Source: an uncultured Rhodocyclaceae bacterium (GTDB lineage Bacteria; Pseudomonadota; Gammaproteobacteria; Burkholderiales; Rhodocyclaceae). From it: 51,853 nucleotides of DNA. Position numbers and translations under genes: made by a program. Below the pieces are notes generated by a model. That model did no database searches. It was not told where the DNA came from and was given only the letters and a program-made list of their open reading frames with translations. The stretch lies in NCBI GenBank assembly GCA_934271525.1, contig CAKQRL010000014.1:1-51853 (forward strand), in the 5' to 3' direction. Below, in pieces: positions 17,661 to 25,414 of this stretch. Numbering within the stretch: the first letter of the stretch is position 1; every line of letters begins with the position of its first letter.

Positions 17661-18977
17661 ATGTTTAAACCGCAAAATAAAGAAGAATTGCAAAAATTAG
17701 TTGCCGATGAGTCAGTTGGCTTGGGCGAAATTGACACCAGCGCCATCACCGATATGGCGTATTTGTTTGAAGGCAGTTCCCGGCGTGATTTTTCAGGCAT
17801 TGAAAAATGGGATGTTTCCAACGTGACGGATATGCGGGCAATGTTTTCTTATGCCAAATATTTTAATGCGCCAATTGGGGCGTGGAATGTGGCGAATGTG
17901 CAGAATATGGCGCAAATGTTTAGCGATGCGCCGATTTTTAATCAAGCGCTCAATGCGTGGAATGTTGCGAATGTAACGGATATGAATCAAATGTTCAGTA
18001 TGGCATCAACCTTGCGTTTTGCCCCGGACATTGTGCCGTCTTTTAACCAAAATTTAAACGCTTGGAATGTTGCAAATGTTTGCGATATGCAGGCTATGTT
18101 TGAAGGCTGCGTTCAATTTAATCAGCCCTTAGATTTGTGGAATGTTGAAAATGTTTGCGATATGCAAAGAATGTTTGCTGGCTGCACTGTTTTTAATCAA
18201 AGTTTGGAAAACTGGAATGTGAGCAATGTTGAAAATATGACGGATATGTTCCACGGCGCAGAAATGTTTAATCAACCGTTGGAAAAGTGGAATGTTGCAA
18301 AAGTTGTGACAATGGAAGGTTTATTTGATTCGGCAAAATCTTTTAATCAACCGTTGGCGGCGTGGAATGTTGAAAATGTTGAAAATATGAACGATATGTT
18401 TCACGGTGCTTCGTCTTTTAATCAACCGTTGGCGGCGTGGAATGTTGCCAAGGTAACGGATATGGAAGGAATGTTTGATGATGCGGCATCTTTTAATCAA
18501 GCGCTCAATGCGTGGAATGTTGGCAATGTGGTGGATATGAGCCGAATGTTCTACGATGCGGTTTTGTTTAACCAGCCTTTGGATTTGTGGGATGTATCCA
18601 AAGTTGAAGAAATGGACGATATGTTTCACGGTGCCGCATCTTTTAACCAAAATTTGGAAAAGTGGAATGTTGCCAATGTGCAGGATATGGGCGGGATGTT
18701 TGATTCGGCAATTTTGTTTAATCAACCATTAAATGCGTGGAATGTTGCCAATGTGAAAGATATGAGCGGAATGTTTTATGGGGCAACATCGTTTAATCAA
18801 CCATTGGATTCTTGGGATGTTTCAAAGGTAGAAAATTTGCGGGATATGTTTCGTTCAGCCGCCAGTTTTAAGCAAAATTTGAATGCGTGGAATCCGCTGG
18901 CGTGTGAGAAAAATTATCGCCATCGGGTTTTTGACAAAACGCCCTTGCAGAATAATCCGCCCGAATGGGCAAAGTAA
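17661..18977 (+). CDS. BspA-like DUF285 repeat protein
   Basis: The 438 residues are almost entirely repeats of 25 residues with the consensus FNQPLxxWNVxNVxDMxxMFxxA, the DUF285/BspA-like pattern. There are 14 full units plus a degenerate end unit; a 10-residue insertion follows unit three. DUF285 proteins usually sit on the surface of mucosal or lactic bacteria, but no signal peptide, lipobox or membrane segment is visible here, so this one is either cytoplasmic or exported by an unknown route. AAAAGGAA lies before the ATG. It follows the GT41 gene on the same strand after a repeat element and ends in a strong hairpin. A role as a glycosylation target is speculation from position. Confidence 0.85.
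   Translation: MFKPQNKEELQKLVADESVGLGEIDTSAITDMAYLFEGSSRRDFSGIEKWDVSNVTDMRAMFSYAKYFNAPIGAWNVANVQNMAQMFSDAPIFNQALNAWNVANVTDMNQMFSMASTLRFAPDIVPSFNQNLNAWNVANVCDMQAMFEGCVQFNQPLDLWNVENVCDMQRMFAGCTVFNQSLENWNVSNVENMTDMFHGAEMFNQPLEKWNVAKVVTMEGLFDSAKSFNQPLAAWNVENVENMNDMFHGASSFNQPLAAWNVAKVTDMEGMFDDAASFNQALNAWNVGNVVDMSRMFYDAVLFNQPLDLWDVSKVEEMDDMFHGAASFNQNLEKWNVANVQDMGGMFDSAILFNQPLNAWNVANVKDMSGMFYGATSFNQPLDSWDVSKVENLRDMFRSAASFKQNLNAWNPLACEKNYRHRVFDKTPLQNNPPEWAK
17862..18866 (+). repeat. Tandem 75-bp coding repeats (13 units)
   Basis: Thirteen in-frame 75-bp units, with a single 30-bp insertion after the second of them, encode the 25-residue DUF285 motifs. Units such as those starting FNQPLAAWNV are close at DNA level, so the copy number could change by recombination. 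Confidence 0.8.
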
Positions 18978-18983
18978 CAAAAA

Positions 18984-19014
18984 ACCGTGGAAAATGCGGT
19001 TTTCCACGGTAAAC
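18984..19014. terminator. Back-to-back repeat arms forming a compact hairpin
   Basis: Here two arms of the dispersed repeat point outward instead of inward. ACCGTGGAAAA and TTTTCCACGGT make a perfect 11-bp stem with a TGCGG loop, 7 bases after the DUF285 gene stop. The second arm continues as a regular TCCACGGTAAAC with its T-run centre. It probably stops transcription of the DUF285 gene. Confidence 0.7.
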
Positions 19015-19111
19015 GAAGATTTTTTTTGAAAATTTTTGAAAAAAGTTGCTTGTTTCTCCAATTCTTTTAAAAAGCGAATCAAATAAGTGGCGGCAAGAAT
19101 GTATTCTTTTC

Positions 19112-19396
19112 TCACTTGGCGCCATTTTTTTGAAAATCAATTTTGCGTTCTTCTTTTTTTGATTCGGGCGATTCGGCAGATTCTTCAAGTGGGTTTAAAT
19201 CTTCCCACAAGCAGGCGTGTTTTTTGGGGTTGGCATATAAGGCAGGGCGTTGTTTTTCGGTGATGATGCACGTGCCGTGGGTGTTGCTTTCAACCACAAC
19301 CAACTGCGATTCTTCGTCGACCTTGCGTTTGCCATCCCAATAACTGCATGTGCCGCAAAGCGGCACTTCGTTGGGTAGCACGAGTTTTTCTGCCAT
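19112..19396 (-). CDS. Small four-cysteine protein of unknown function
   Basis: A 94-residue protein with a C-x2-C pair at residues 14-17 (LCGTCSYWDG) and further cysteines near 43 (GTCII) and 62 (HACLWED). The spacing suggests a bound metal or small iron-sulfur site, but I do not recognise the family. The C-terminal 25 residues are highly charged (Glu, Ser, Lys) and probably disordered. No signal peptide is seen. It is divergent from proA with about 50 bases between the starts, and convergent with the DUF285 gene. Confidence 0.6.
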   Translation of the reverse strand: MAEKLVLPNEVPLCGTCSYWDGKRKVDEESQLVVVESNTHGTCIITEKQRPALYANPKKHACLWEDLNPLEESAESPESKKEERKIDFQKNGAK

Positions 19397-19447
19397 GGGT
19401 GTAATTCCATTAAAATAAGCGTTTTGAATATTGTATGCTTTTTTGCT

Positions 19448-20698
19448 ATGTCAACTCCCGAACTTTTTGCACAAAATGCCCGCACGGCTTCTTTTTTGAC
19501 GGCAAAATTAACAAGTGCGCAAAAAAATGCCGCACTGCATCATTTGGCAGAAGAAATTTTGCGCCAAAAATCCGCTTTGTTAAAAGCCAATGCGCAGGAT
19601 TTAGAAAACGCCCAAGATTTACCGCCCGCCTTTGTTGACCGTTTAACGCTAACAGAATCGCAAATTGAATCAATGGCAAAGGGCGTTTTAGAAATTGCCG
19701 AATTGCCCGACCCCGTAGGCGAGATGACCGATTTTAAAACGCGCCCATCGGGCATTCAGGTTGGCAAAATGCGCGTGCCTTTGGGCGTGTTGGCAATTAT
19801 TTACGAAGCGCGCCCGAATGTAACCATTGATGCCGCGGCGCTTGCTTTAAAATCTGGCAATGCGGCAATTTTAAAAGGCGGCAAAGAAGCCATTTTAAGC
19901 AACCGCGCGCTTTTAAAATGTTTGAATAGCGCTTTTGAAAAAAGCGAAATCCCCAAAAACGCCGTGCAACTGGTGGAAAGTTCTGAGCGCGATTTTTTAA
20001 TCCAACTTGTGAAATTGCGCCAGTTTATTGATGTGGTCATTCCGCGCGGTGGCAAATCGCTGGTTGGTTTTTTGTTGGAACATTCCAAAATTCCGATGAT
20101 TCAGCATTTGGATGGCAACTGCCACATTTATGTGGAACATTCTGCCGACATTACCAATGCCGTTCGCATTGTGGAAAATGCCAAAACGCAACGCTTTGGC
20201 ACGTGCAACACGGCAGAAAGTCTTTTAATTGAAAGCAAAGCAATGGATTCGCATTTGCCAAAAATTGCCGAAATGTTGTTGCAAAAAAACATTGAAATTC
20301 GCGCTTGCCCCGCTGTTTGCAAAAAAATTCCAAGCGCCATTGCCGCAACAGATGAAGATTTTTACACCGAATTTTTAGCCCCGATTATTGCCATCAAAAT
20401 GGTTGAAAACTTGGATGAAGCCATTAGTCATATCAACCATTATTCTTCGCACCACACGGAATCAATTTTAAGCAACAATTTTGCGCATATTCGCCGATTT
20501 TTGCAGGAAGTTGATTCGGCATCCGTGATGGTGAACGCTTCAACGCGTTTTGCCGATGGTTTTGAATACGGTTTGGGCGCAGAAATTGGCATTTCTACCG
20601 ACAAAATCCATGCGCGCGGTCCTGTGGGTTTGGAAGGGCTAACCAGCCAAAAATGGATTGTTTTGGGCGATTTTAATGGTGGCAGCATTCGTGTTTAG
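19448..20698 (+). CDS. proA: Gamma-glutamyl phosphate reductase
   Basis: ProA reduces gamma-glutamyl phosphate to the semialdehyde with NADPH, the second step of proline synthesis. The 416-residue protein has VPLGVLAIIYEARPNVTIDA and ALKSGNAAILKGGKEA at the cofactor site, the catalytic Cys253 in FGTCNTAES, and the C-terminal GLGAEIGISTDKIHARGP. The ATG at 19448 is preferred to a TTG 24 bases upstream because MSTPELFAQN begins the conserved helix. proB is not adjacent. Confidence 0.97.
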   Translation: MSTPELFAQNARTASFLTAKLTSAQKNAALHHLAEEILRQKSALLKANAQDLENAQDLPPAFVDRLTLTESQIESMAKGVLEIAELPDPVGEMTDFKTRPSGIQVGKMRVPLGVLAIIYEARPNVTIDAAALALKSGNAAILKGGKEAILSNRALLKCLNSAFEKSEIPKNAVQLVESSERDFLIQLVKLRQFIDVVIPRGGKSLVGFLLEHSKIPMIQHLDGNCHIYVEHSADITNAVRIVENAKTQRFGTCNTAESLLIESKAMDSHLPKIAEMLLQKNIEIRACPAVCKKIPSAIAATDEDFYTEFLAPIIAIKMVENLDEAISHINHYSSHHTESILSNNFAHIRRFLQEVDSASVMVNASTRFADGFEYGLGAEIGISTDKIHARGPVGLEGLTSQKWIVLGDFNGGSIRV

Positions 20699-20724
20699 TT
20701 GAAAAAAAGCCAAAAATCGTTTTT

Positions 20725-20776
20725 TCCACGGTCAAGCTTTCTTTTTTTTTTGAAAAAAATTGCCGCTCACCGTGGA
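20725..20776. repeat. Dispersed palindromic element, full unit with degenerate inner ends (52 bp)
   Basis: Arms TCCACGGTCAAG and GCTCACCGTGGA differ from the consensus only at their inner ends. It follows proA and precedes the small exported-protein cluster. Confidence 0.88.
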
Positions 20777-20821
20777 TTTTTGCGCAAAGTGTTTCAAATT
20801 GTTAAAAAACGGCGTTTTTTT

Positions 20822-20847
20822 AACCTTTGCTTACAATCGCAAAGGTT
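20822..20847 (+). other. Leader hairpin upstream of the exported-protein cluster
   Basis: AACCTTTGC and GCAAAGGTT form a perfect 9-bp stem with an 8-base loop (TTACAATC), about 75 bases before the first start codon. No T-run follows, so it is not an intrinsic terminator. The loop contains a TACAAT that could be a -10 box, but no convincing -35 sits at the right distance. A protein-binding operator or an RNA leader structure are both possible. Confidence 0.45.
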
Positions 20848-20922
20848 TGTGAAAAACTTTTAAGGCTTGCTTTTTTTAGAATAACAGCAATTCAACAATA
20901 TTCTTCAAAAGGAGATTCTGCA

Positions 20923-21252
20923 ATGAATGTTTTTCAAAAACTCGCACTTGTTGGCGCAACTGCGGCAATTGCTGCCGCGCCTGCGGCAGCGCGCGATGGT
21001 TATTTTTATGGCGGCACCGTGCAATCTGTAACGCCGAATGCCATTGTTTTGCAAACACCTGCGAATCAATCGGTGTCGCTATCTTATACGCCTTTTACCA
21101 AGGTGAAAATCAAGGAATATTCTTTTTACGGCAAGCACAAATACCGCACGAATGTTGGTGCTTTGAAAGCGGGCGATATGGTGCGCAAGGTCAAAGCCGC
21201 GCCCATGGTGGATGGTTCGTTGATGGCGTATAAACTAGAAGTTGTGCGCTGA
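20923..21252 (+). CDS. Small exported protein of unknown function
   Basis: A 109-residue protein with a clear signal peptide (MNVFQKLALVGATAAIAAAP, cleavage likely after AAA-R). The mature part is predicted mostly beta (GGTVQSVTPNAIVLQTPANQ; VKIKEYSFYGKHKY; LKAGDMVRKV) and resembles, in layout, the two proteins that follow: a short OB-like sheet with GD-x-V in its last third. AAAAGGAGAT is an excellent ribosome binding site. An alternative upstream start at 20827 would add 32 residues with no signal-peptide character. It is first in a three-gene run with short gaps (26 and 12 bases). Confidence 0.75.
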   Translation: MNVFQKLALVGATAAIAAAPAAARDGYFYGGTVQSVTPNAIVLQTPANQSVSLSYTPFTKVKIKEYSFYGKHKYRTNVGALKAGDMVRKVKAAPMVDGSLMAYKLEVVR

Positions 21253-21278
21253 TTAAATATTTTCAAAAGGAGAGCAAA

Positions 21279-21599
21279 ATGAAAAAAATTTTTTGTGGTT
21301 TGGCAACAATAGCGGCTGTGGCTTTTTCAACACCGGCTTTGGCAGATTATGATTTTGATGTGGTAGGGCAAATCACCGCAGTTAATCCGCAAGGCATTAC
21401 CTTAAATTCAATGGGAAAATCCATGGAAATTATGGTCACGCCCATTACCGAAATTGAAGTGGAACGCCGCGGTTTTTTTGAATATGATTACCACATTTCT
21501 TTGGGTCAAGTTCAAGTGGGTGATTGGGCAAAAGTGGAAGTGGTGCCCACTGGACAAAACCAATTTATGGCCAAAGAAATTGAAATTGTGCGTAACTAA
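21279..21599 (+). CDS. Small exported protein, DUF5666-like, first of a tandem pair
   Basis: A 106-residue protein with signal peptide MKKIFCGLATIAAVAFSTPALA-D. The mature domain has the order G-x-I (VVGQITAVNPQGITL), a TPITEIEVERRG strand, then VGDWAKVEV and FMAKEIEIV at the end, consistent with the DUF5666 type of small periplasmic beta domain. It is a paralogue of the next gene (the TPIT-IEVERRG and QNQFMAKEIEIVR segments are shared). A strong AAAGGAGAG site precedes the ATG. The function of the family is not known. Confidence 0.75.
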   Translation: MKKIFCGLATIAAVAFSTPALADYDFDVVGQITAVNPQGITLNSMGKSMEIMVTPITEIEVERRGFFEYDYHISLGQVQVGDWAKVEVVPTGQNQFMAKEIEIVRN

Positions 21600-21611
21600 C
21601 AAGGAGAAAAA

Positions 21612-21938
21612 ATGATTTTCAACAAAACCTGTGTGGCTTTTTTGGGCGCTGTTTGTTTTTCAATGCCCGCCTTGGCGGATATTGATTTTGACGTAATGGG
21701 GCAAATCAAAGAAGTGACCAATGATAGCGTTACCATTGATAAAATGGGGCAACCAATGAAAATTATGGTAACTCCCATTACCAAAATTGAAGTGGAGCGC
21801 CGCGGCTTGGTGGAATACGATTACAACATTTCATTAAGCGATGTGAAAGTGGGCGAATGGGCAAAAATTGAAGTGATTCCGCAAGGACAAAATCAATTTA
21901 TGGCAAAAGAAATTGAAATTGTGCGCGGTGAGCCGTGA
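21612..21938 (+). CDS. Small exported protein, DUF5666-like, second of a tandem pair
   Basis: A 108-residue paralogue of the preceding protein, with signal peptide ending PALA-D, then VMGQIKEVTNDSVTI, TPITKIEVERRG, VGEWAKIEVI and QNQFMAKEIEIVRG. The start lies 12 bases after the previous stop, with AAGGAGAA as ribosome binding site, so the two are certainly co-transcribed. An intrinsic terminator follows 30 bases after the stop. The two copies have diverged most in the signal peptide and the central turn. Confidence 0.78.
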   Translation: MIFNKTCVAFLGAVCFSMPALADIDFDVMGQIKEVTNDSVTIDKMGQPMKIMVTPITKIEVERRGLVEYDYNISLSDVKVGEWAKIEVIPQGQNQFMAKEIEIVRGEP

Positions 21939-21966
21939 TTTTCTACGCCTCAATTGGTATTTTTTG

Positions 21967-22000
21967 AAAAAGCCATTGCCCAAAGCAATGGCTTTTTTTA
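21967..22000 (+). terminator. Intrinsic terminator of the exported-protein cluster
   Basis: AGCCATTGC and GCAATGGCT form a 9-bp stem with a 5-base loop, followed by T7 and preceded by A-rich sequence, so it may work in both directions between two convergent genes. Confidence 0.9.
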
Positions 22001-22019
22001 TTGCTTTTTTTCTTGTTTT

Positions 22020-22376
22020 TTAGCGTTTTAAATATTGCCCATCGGCTGATTTTGAAATCTCAGCCCCGCATGTTTTCATGCAATTTTTGCTGGCAACTTT
22101 CACGTTTTGAAAATCCGGCGCAAATTGAAACACCAAAAAGCAATCGCCGTTGGTAAAACTTGCATAATGTGAACCAATCCATTGCAGTGCGCCTTCAATG
22201 CGGCACTGGGCAAGTTTTAAACGAAAAGCCTCGCGGTTGTTTTTGGCAGTTTTCAAAAAATCCACGGTCGACGTGGTATTTTTTTCAAAATGCCCAACAA
22301 AACCTTCTGCTGTTTGTGCCAAGGCGTTTTGCGTTAAAAAAGAAGCGATGGCAAAAAATAAAAATGCTGTTTTCAT
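22020..22376 (-). CDS. Small secreted cysteine-containing protein coupled to the decarboxylase
   Basis: A 118-residue protein with signal peptide MKTAFLFFAIASFLTQNALA-Q. The mature part has four cysteines (QCRIEG, GDCFLVF, KNCMKTC) that could form two disulfides; the family is not recognised. Its ATG overlaps the decarboxylase stop as ATGA, so translation is coupled to that gene. Residues near 36-42 (S-T-V-D-F-L-K) are encoded by an in-frame half-unit of the dispersed repeat, showing that the element was accepted into the coding sequence. A role in the periplasm linked to acid stress or amine export is only a guess from context. Confidence 0.65.
   Translation of the reverse strand: MKTAFLFFAIASFLTQNALAQTAEGFVGHFEKNTTSTVDFLKTAKNNREAFRLKLAQCRIEGALQWIGSHYASFTNGDCFLVFQFAPDFQNVKVASKNCMKTCGAEISKSADGQYLKR
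22261..22272 (-). repeat. Half-unit of the dispersed repeat inside a coding sequence
   Basis: The arm reads GTCGACCGTGGA on the coding strand, preceded by G-A7 as the usual centre, and is translated as Ser-Thr-Val-Asp in the small secreted protein. Confidence 0.85.
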
Positions 22377-24613
22377 TTCACACAATCCACATAATAACGC
22401 CCATCTTCACGTTTGACCAATCCGTGAATATCCGTTTCAAAGCCGGGGAAAATGGTATTAAAATCGCGCGCAAATTTCAAATAACGAATAATGGTTTGGT
22501 TAAAACGCTCGCCCGGAATCAACAGCGGAATGCCCGGCGGATAAGGCGTTAACAAAACCGCGGTAATTCTGCCTTCCAAATCATCCAATTTCACGCGTTC
22601 AATTTCGCGGTGCGCCACCTTGGCAAAAGCATCCGCTGGGCGCATGGCGGGAATCAAATCGGACAAATACATTTCTGTGGTCAAGCGCGCCACATCGTTT
22701 TCTTTGTAAACATTGTGAATTTGCTGGCACAAATCTTTCAAACCCACGCGCTCATAACGCGGAAATTGATGCACAAATTCAGGTAAAACGCGCCACAATG
22801 GTTGGTTTTTGTCGTAATCGTCTTTGAATTGTTGCAAGGCGGCAACCAAAGAATTCCAACGCCCTTTGGTAATGCCGATGGTAAACATAATAAAAAAGCT
22901 ATAAAGGCCGCATTTTTCAACAATCACGCCGTGTTCCGCCAAAAACTTGGTCACAATCGCGGCAGGAATGCCAATTTCATTGGAAAAATCACCATCCACA
23001 TCCAAACCGGGCGTGATAATGGTGGCTTTAATGGGGTCCAACATATTAAAACCATCGGCAACATTGCCAAAGCCGTGCCAGCGTTCATTGGGTTTGAGCA
23101 TCCATGAATCGCGCTCTTCAATGCCTTCGTCTGATAAATCGTCTGGTCCCCAAACTTTAAACCACCAATTGTTGGCGTTGTTTTTGCCCCATTCTTTTTC
23201 AATTTTGCGCATTGCACGCCGAAAATTCAAAGCCTCAGAAATGGATTCTTCCACCAAAGCAGTGCCTTCGGGCGCTTCCATCATCGCGGCGGCAACATCG
23301 CAGGAGGCAATAATGGCATATTGCGGTGAAGTGGAAGTGTGCATCATAAACGCGCCGTTAAACGCATCTTTATCAAAATGTTGCGCCTCAGAATCTTGCA
23401 CCAAAATTTGCGAGGCTTGGCTTAAACCTGCCAACAATTTGTGTGTGGATTGCGTGGCAAAAATCATAGATTCTTGGCAGCGCGCGCGATTTTCGCCAAT
23501 GGCGTGGTAATCGCCATAAAAATCGTGAAAAGCCGCGTGCGGCAACCACGCTTCATCAAAATGCAAGGTGTCAATTTTGCCATCCAACATGGTTTTGATT
23601 TCTTCCACGTTATACAAAATGCCATCGTAAGTGGATTGTGTTAAAGCCAAAATGCGCGGTTTGGCGTTTTTGTTTTGAATAAATGGATTGGCGGCAATTT
23701 TCTTTTGAATGTATTCCCAAGAAAATTCTTCTTTGGGAATAGGGCCGATAATGCCAAAATTGTTGCGCGTGGGCATTAAAAAAACGGGAATGGCGCTGGT
23801 CATAATAATGGCGTGCAAAATGGATTTGTGGCAATTTCTATCCACCACCACAATATCGCCCGGGGCAACGGTGGAATGCCAAACGATTTTGTTGGAAGTG
23901 GAAGTGCCGTTGGTTACAAAATAAAGATGGTCGCTGTGGAAAATCCGCGCGGCGTTTTTTTCGGATGCCGCAACTGGGCCCGTGTGGTCTAAAAGTTGCC
24001 CCAATTCTTCCACGGCGTTGCACACATCGGCTCTTAACATATTTTCGCCAAAAAATTGGTGAAACATTTGCCCAACGGGCGATTTTAAAAACGCCACGCC
24101 GCCCGAATGCCCCGGGCAATGCCATGAATAAGAACCATCTTGCGCATAATGCGTTAAGGCGCGGAAAAATGGCGGCGGCAAAGAATCCAAATAGCTTTGC
24201 GCTTCGCGCTTGATATTTTTGGCGATAAATTCGGGCGTGTCTTCAAACATATGAATAAAACCGTGCAATTCGCGCAAAATTTCATTGGGAATGTGGCGCG
24301 AGGTTCGGGTTTCTCCATGCAAAAAAATGGGAATGTTTTCATTTTTGCGCCGAATTTCATAAACAAAATCTTTTAATTCCGTTAAGGTTTCTTCTGATTT
24401 GTTCATCAATTCTTCATCATCAATGGACAAAATAAACGCCGATGCGCGCGATTGTTGTTGCGCAAAAGAGCGCAAATCGCCATAACTGGTTACGCCCAAA
24501 ACTTCCAAACCTTCGTTTTTTAACGCATCGGCAAGTGCGCGAATGCCCAAACCCGAAGCGTTATCCGAGCGAAAATCTTCGTCAATAATGATGATGGGAA
24601 AATGAAAATGCAT
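22373..24613 (-). CDS. Orn/Lys/Arg decarboxylase, biodegradative type (746 aa)
   Basis: PLP-dependent decarboxylase of the long fold-type I family. It has an N-terminal response-regulator-like wing (about residues 1-130), the PLP domain with SWHCPGHSGGVAFLKSPVG, the cofactor-stacking FVTNGTSTSNK, and the Schiff-base Lys392 in STHKLLAGLSQASQ, then the C-terminal domain with LLTPYPPGIPLLIPGE. These enzymes consume a proton in making cadaverine, putrescine or agmatine and act in acid resistance or polyamine synthesis; the substrate cannot be fixed by eye. dcd next to such a gene is an order familiar from Burkholderiales. No amino acid/amine antiporter is adjacent. Confidence 0.92.
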   Translation of the reverse strand: MHFHFPIIIIDEDFRSDNASGLGIRALADALKNEGLEVLGVTSYGDLRSFAQQQSRASAFILSIDDEELMNKSEETLTELKDFVYEIRRKNENIPIFLHGETRTSRHIPNEILRELHGFIHMFEDTPEFIAKNIKREAQSYLDSLPPPFFRALTHYAQDGSYSWHCPGHSGGVAFLKSPVGQMFHQFFGENMLRADVCNAVEELGQLLDHTGPVAASEKNAARIFHSDHLYFVTNGTSTSNKIVWHSTVAPGDIVVVDRNCHKSILHAIIMTSAIPVFLMPTRNNFGIIGPIPKEEFSWEYIQKKIAANPFIQNKNAKPRILALTQSTYDGILYNVEEIKTMLDGKIDTLHFDEAWLPHAAFHDFYGDYHAIGENRARCQESMIFATQSTHKLLAGLSQASQILVQDSEAQHFDKDAFNGAFMMHTSTSPQYAIIASCDVAAAMMEAPEGTALVEESISEALNFRRAMRKIEKEWGKNNANNWWFKVWGPDDLSDEGIEERDSWMLKPNERWHGFGNVADGFNMLDPIKATIITPGLDVDGDFSNEIGIPAAIVTKFLAEHGVIVEKCGLYSFFIMFTIGITKGRWNSLVAALQQFKDDYDKNQPLWRVLPEFVHQFPRYERVGLKDLCQQIHNVYKENDVARLTTEMYLSDLIPAMRPADAFAKVAHREIERVKLDDLEGRITAVLLTPYPPGIPLLIPGERFNQTIIRYLKFARDFNTIFPGFETDIHGLVKREDGRYYVDCVK

Positions 24614-24692
24614 GGTTTTTCCTTTTTTAAAAAAGGCAATTGGAAAATGGAAACATTAAAAAACCGCCATTATTTTTAAAAATCAAAAAAAA

Positions 24693-24752
24693 TCCACGGT
24701 CAACGGCAAAAAATTTTCAAAATTTTCAAAAAAATATTTTGTTGACCGTGGA
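24693..24752. repeat. Dispersed palindromic element, expanded unit (60 bp)
   Basis: Exact arms TCCACGGTCAAC and GTTGACCGTGGA. The centre carries a duplicated ATTTTCAAA block, which explains the 9 extra bases relative to the usual 51. It lies between dcd and the decarboxylase gene. Confidence 0.93.
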
Positions 24753-24754
24753 TT

Positions 24755-25321
24755 TTAAATTTTGGGCAAGGTAACGCCAACTTGTCCTTGGTATTTGCCG
24801 CTTCTATCTTTGTAAGACGTTTGGCAAATTTCATCCGATTCAAAAAAAAGCACTTGCGCACAACCTTCGCCGGCATAAATTTTGGCAGGCAGCGGCGTGG
24901 TGTTGGAAAATTCCAAGGTAACAAAACCTTCCCATTCGGGTTCAAACGGCGTGACGTTGACGATGATTCCACAACGCGCATAAGTGCTTTTGCCCAAACA
25001 AACGGTCAAAACATTGCGCGGAATGCGAAAATATTCCACTGTGCGCGCCAACACAAAAGAATTGGGCGGAATAATGCAAAAATCGCCTTCCATTTCCACA
25101 AAAGATTGCGGGTCAAAATTTTTGGGGTCCACAATGGTGGTGTTGATGTTGGTGAAAATTTTAAATTCCCGCGCGCAACGAATATCGTAACCGTAACTGG
25201 ATGTGCCATAAGAAACAATTTTTTTGCCATCCACTTCCCGCACCAATTCTGGCGAAAAAGGTTCAATCATTTTTTTTTCTGTTGCCATTTGGCGAATCCA
25301 ACGGTCGGATTTAATGCTCAT
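24755..25321 (-). CDS. dcd: dCTP deaminase
   Basis: Dcd deaminates dCTP to dUTP, the main route to dUMP for thymidylate synthesis in Gram-negative bacteria. The 188 residues equal the usual length. MSIKSDRWIRQMA is the standard start, so the ATG at 25321 is used rather than one 10 codons upstream. Signature segments are SSYGYDIRCAREFKIF, GKSTYARCGIIVNVTP, the catalytic glutamate in GFVTLEFSNTTPLP, and EGCAQVLFFE for nucleotide binding. Confidence 0.97.
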   Translation of the reverse strand: MSIKSDRWIRQMATEKKMIEPFSPELVREVDGKKIVSYGTSSYGYDIRCAREFKIFTNINTTIVDPKNFDPQSFVEMEGDFCIIPPNSFVLARTVEYFRIPRNVLTVCLGKSTYARCGIIVNVTPFEPEWEGFVTLEFSNTTPLPAKIYAGEGCAQVLFFESDEICQTSYKDRSGKYQGQVGVTLPKI

Positions 25322-25414
25322 TGTTTGCTCCCAAAATTGTGTGTTTGGCATTTTAAATTTTTTAAGTCAAAAAGTCGTAAAGAAAATAAGCCATCGTTTT
25401 TTTGGAGCATCAAA

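Noticed and set aside
24782..25414. Long open frame ahead of the calcium-loop gene
   Set aside because: It runs antisense through dcd and has no ribosome binding site; ATG 25415 with TGGAG is the natural start.
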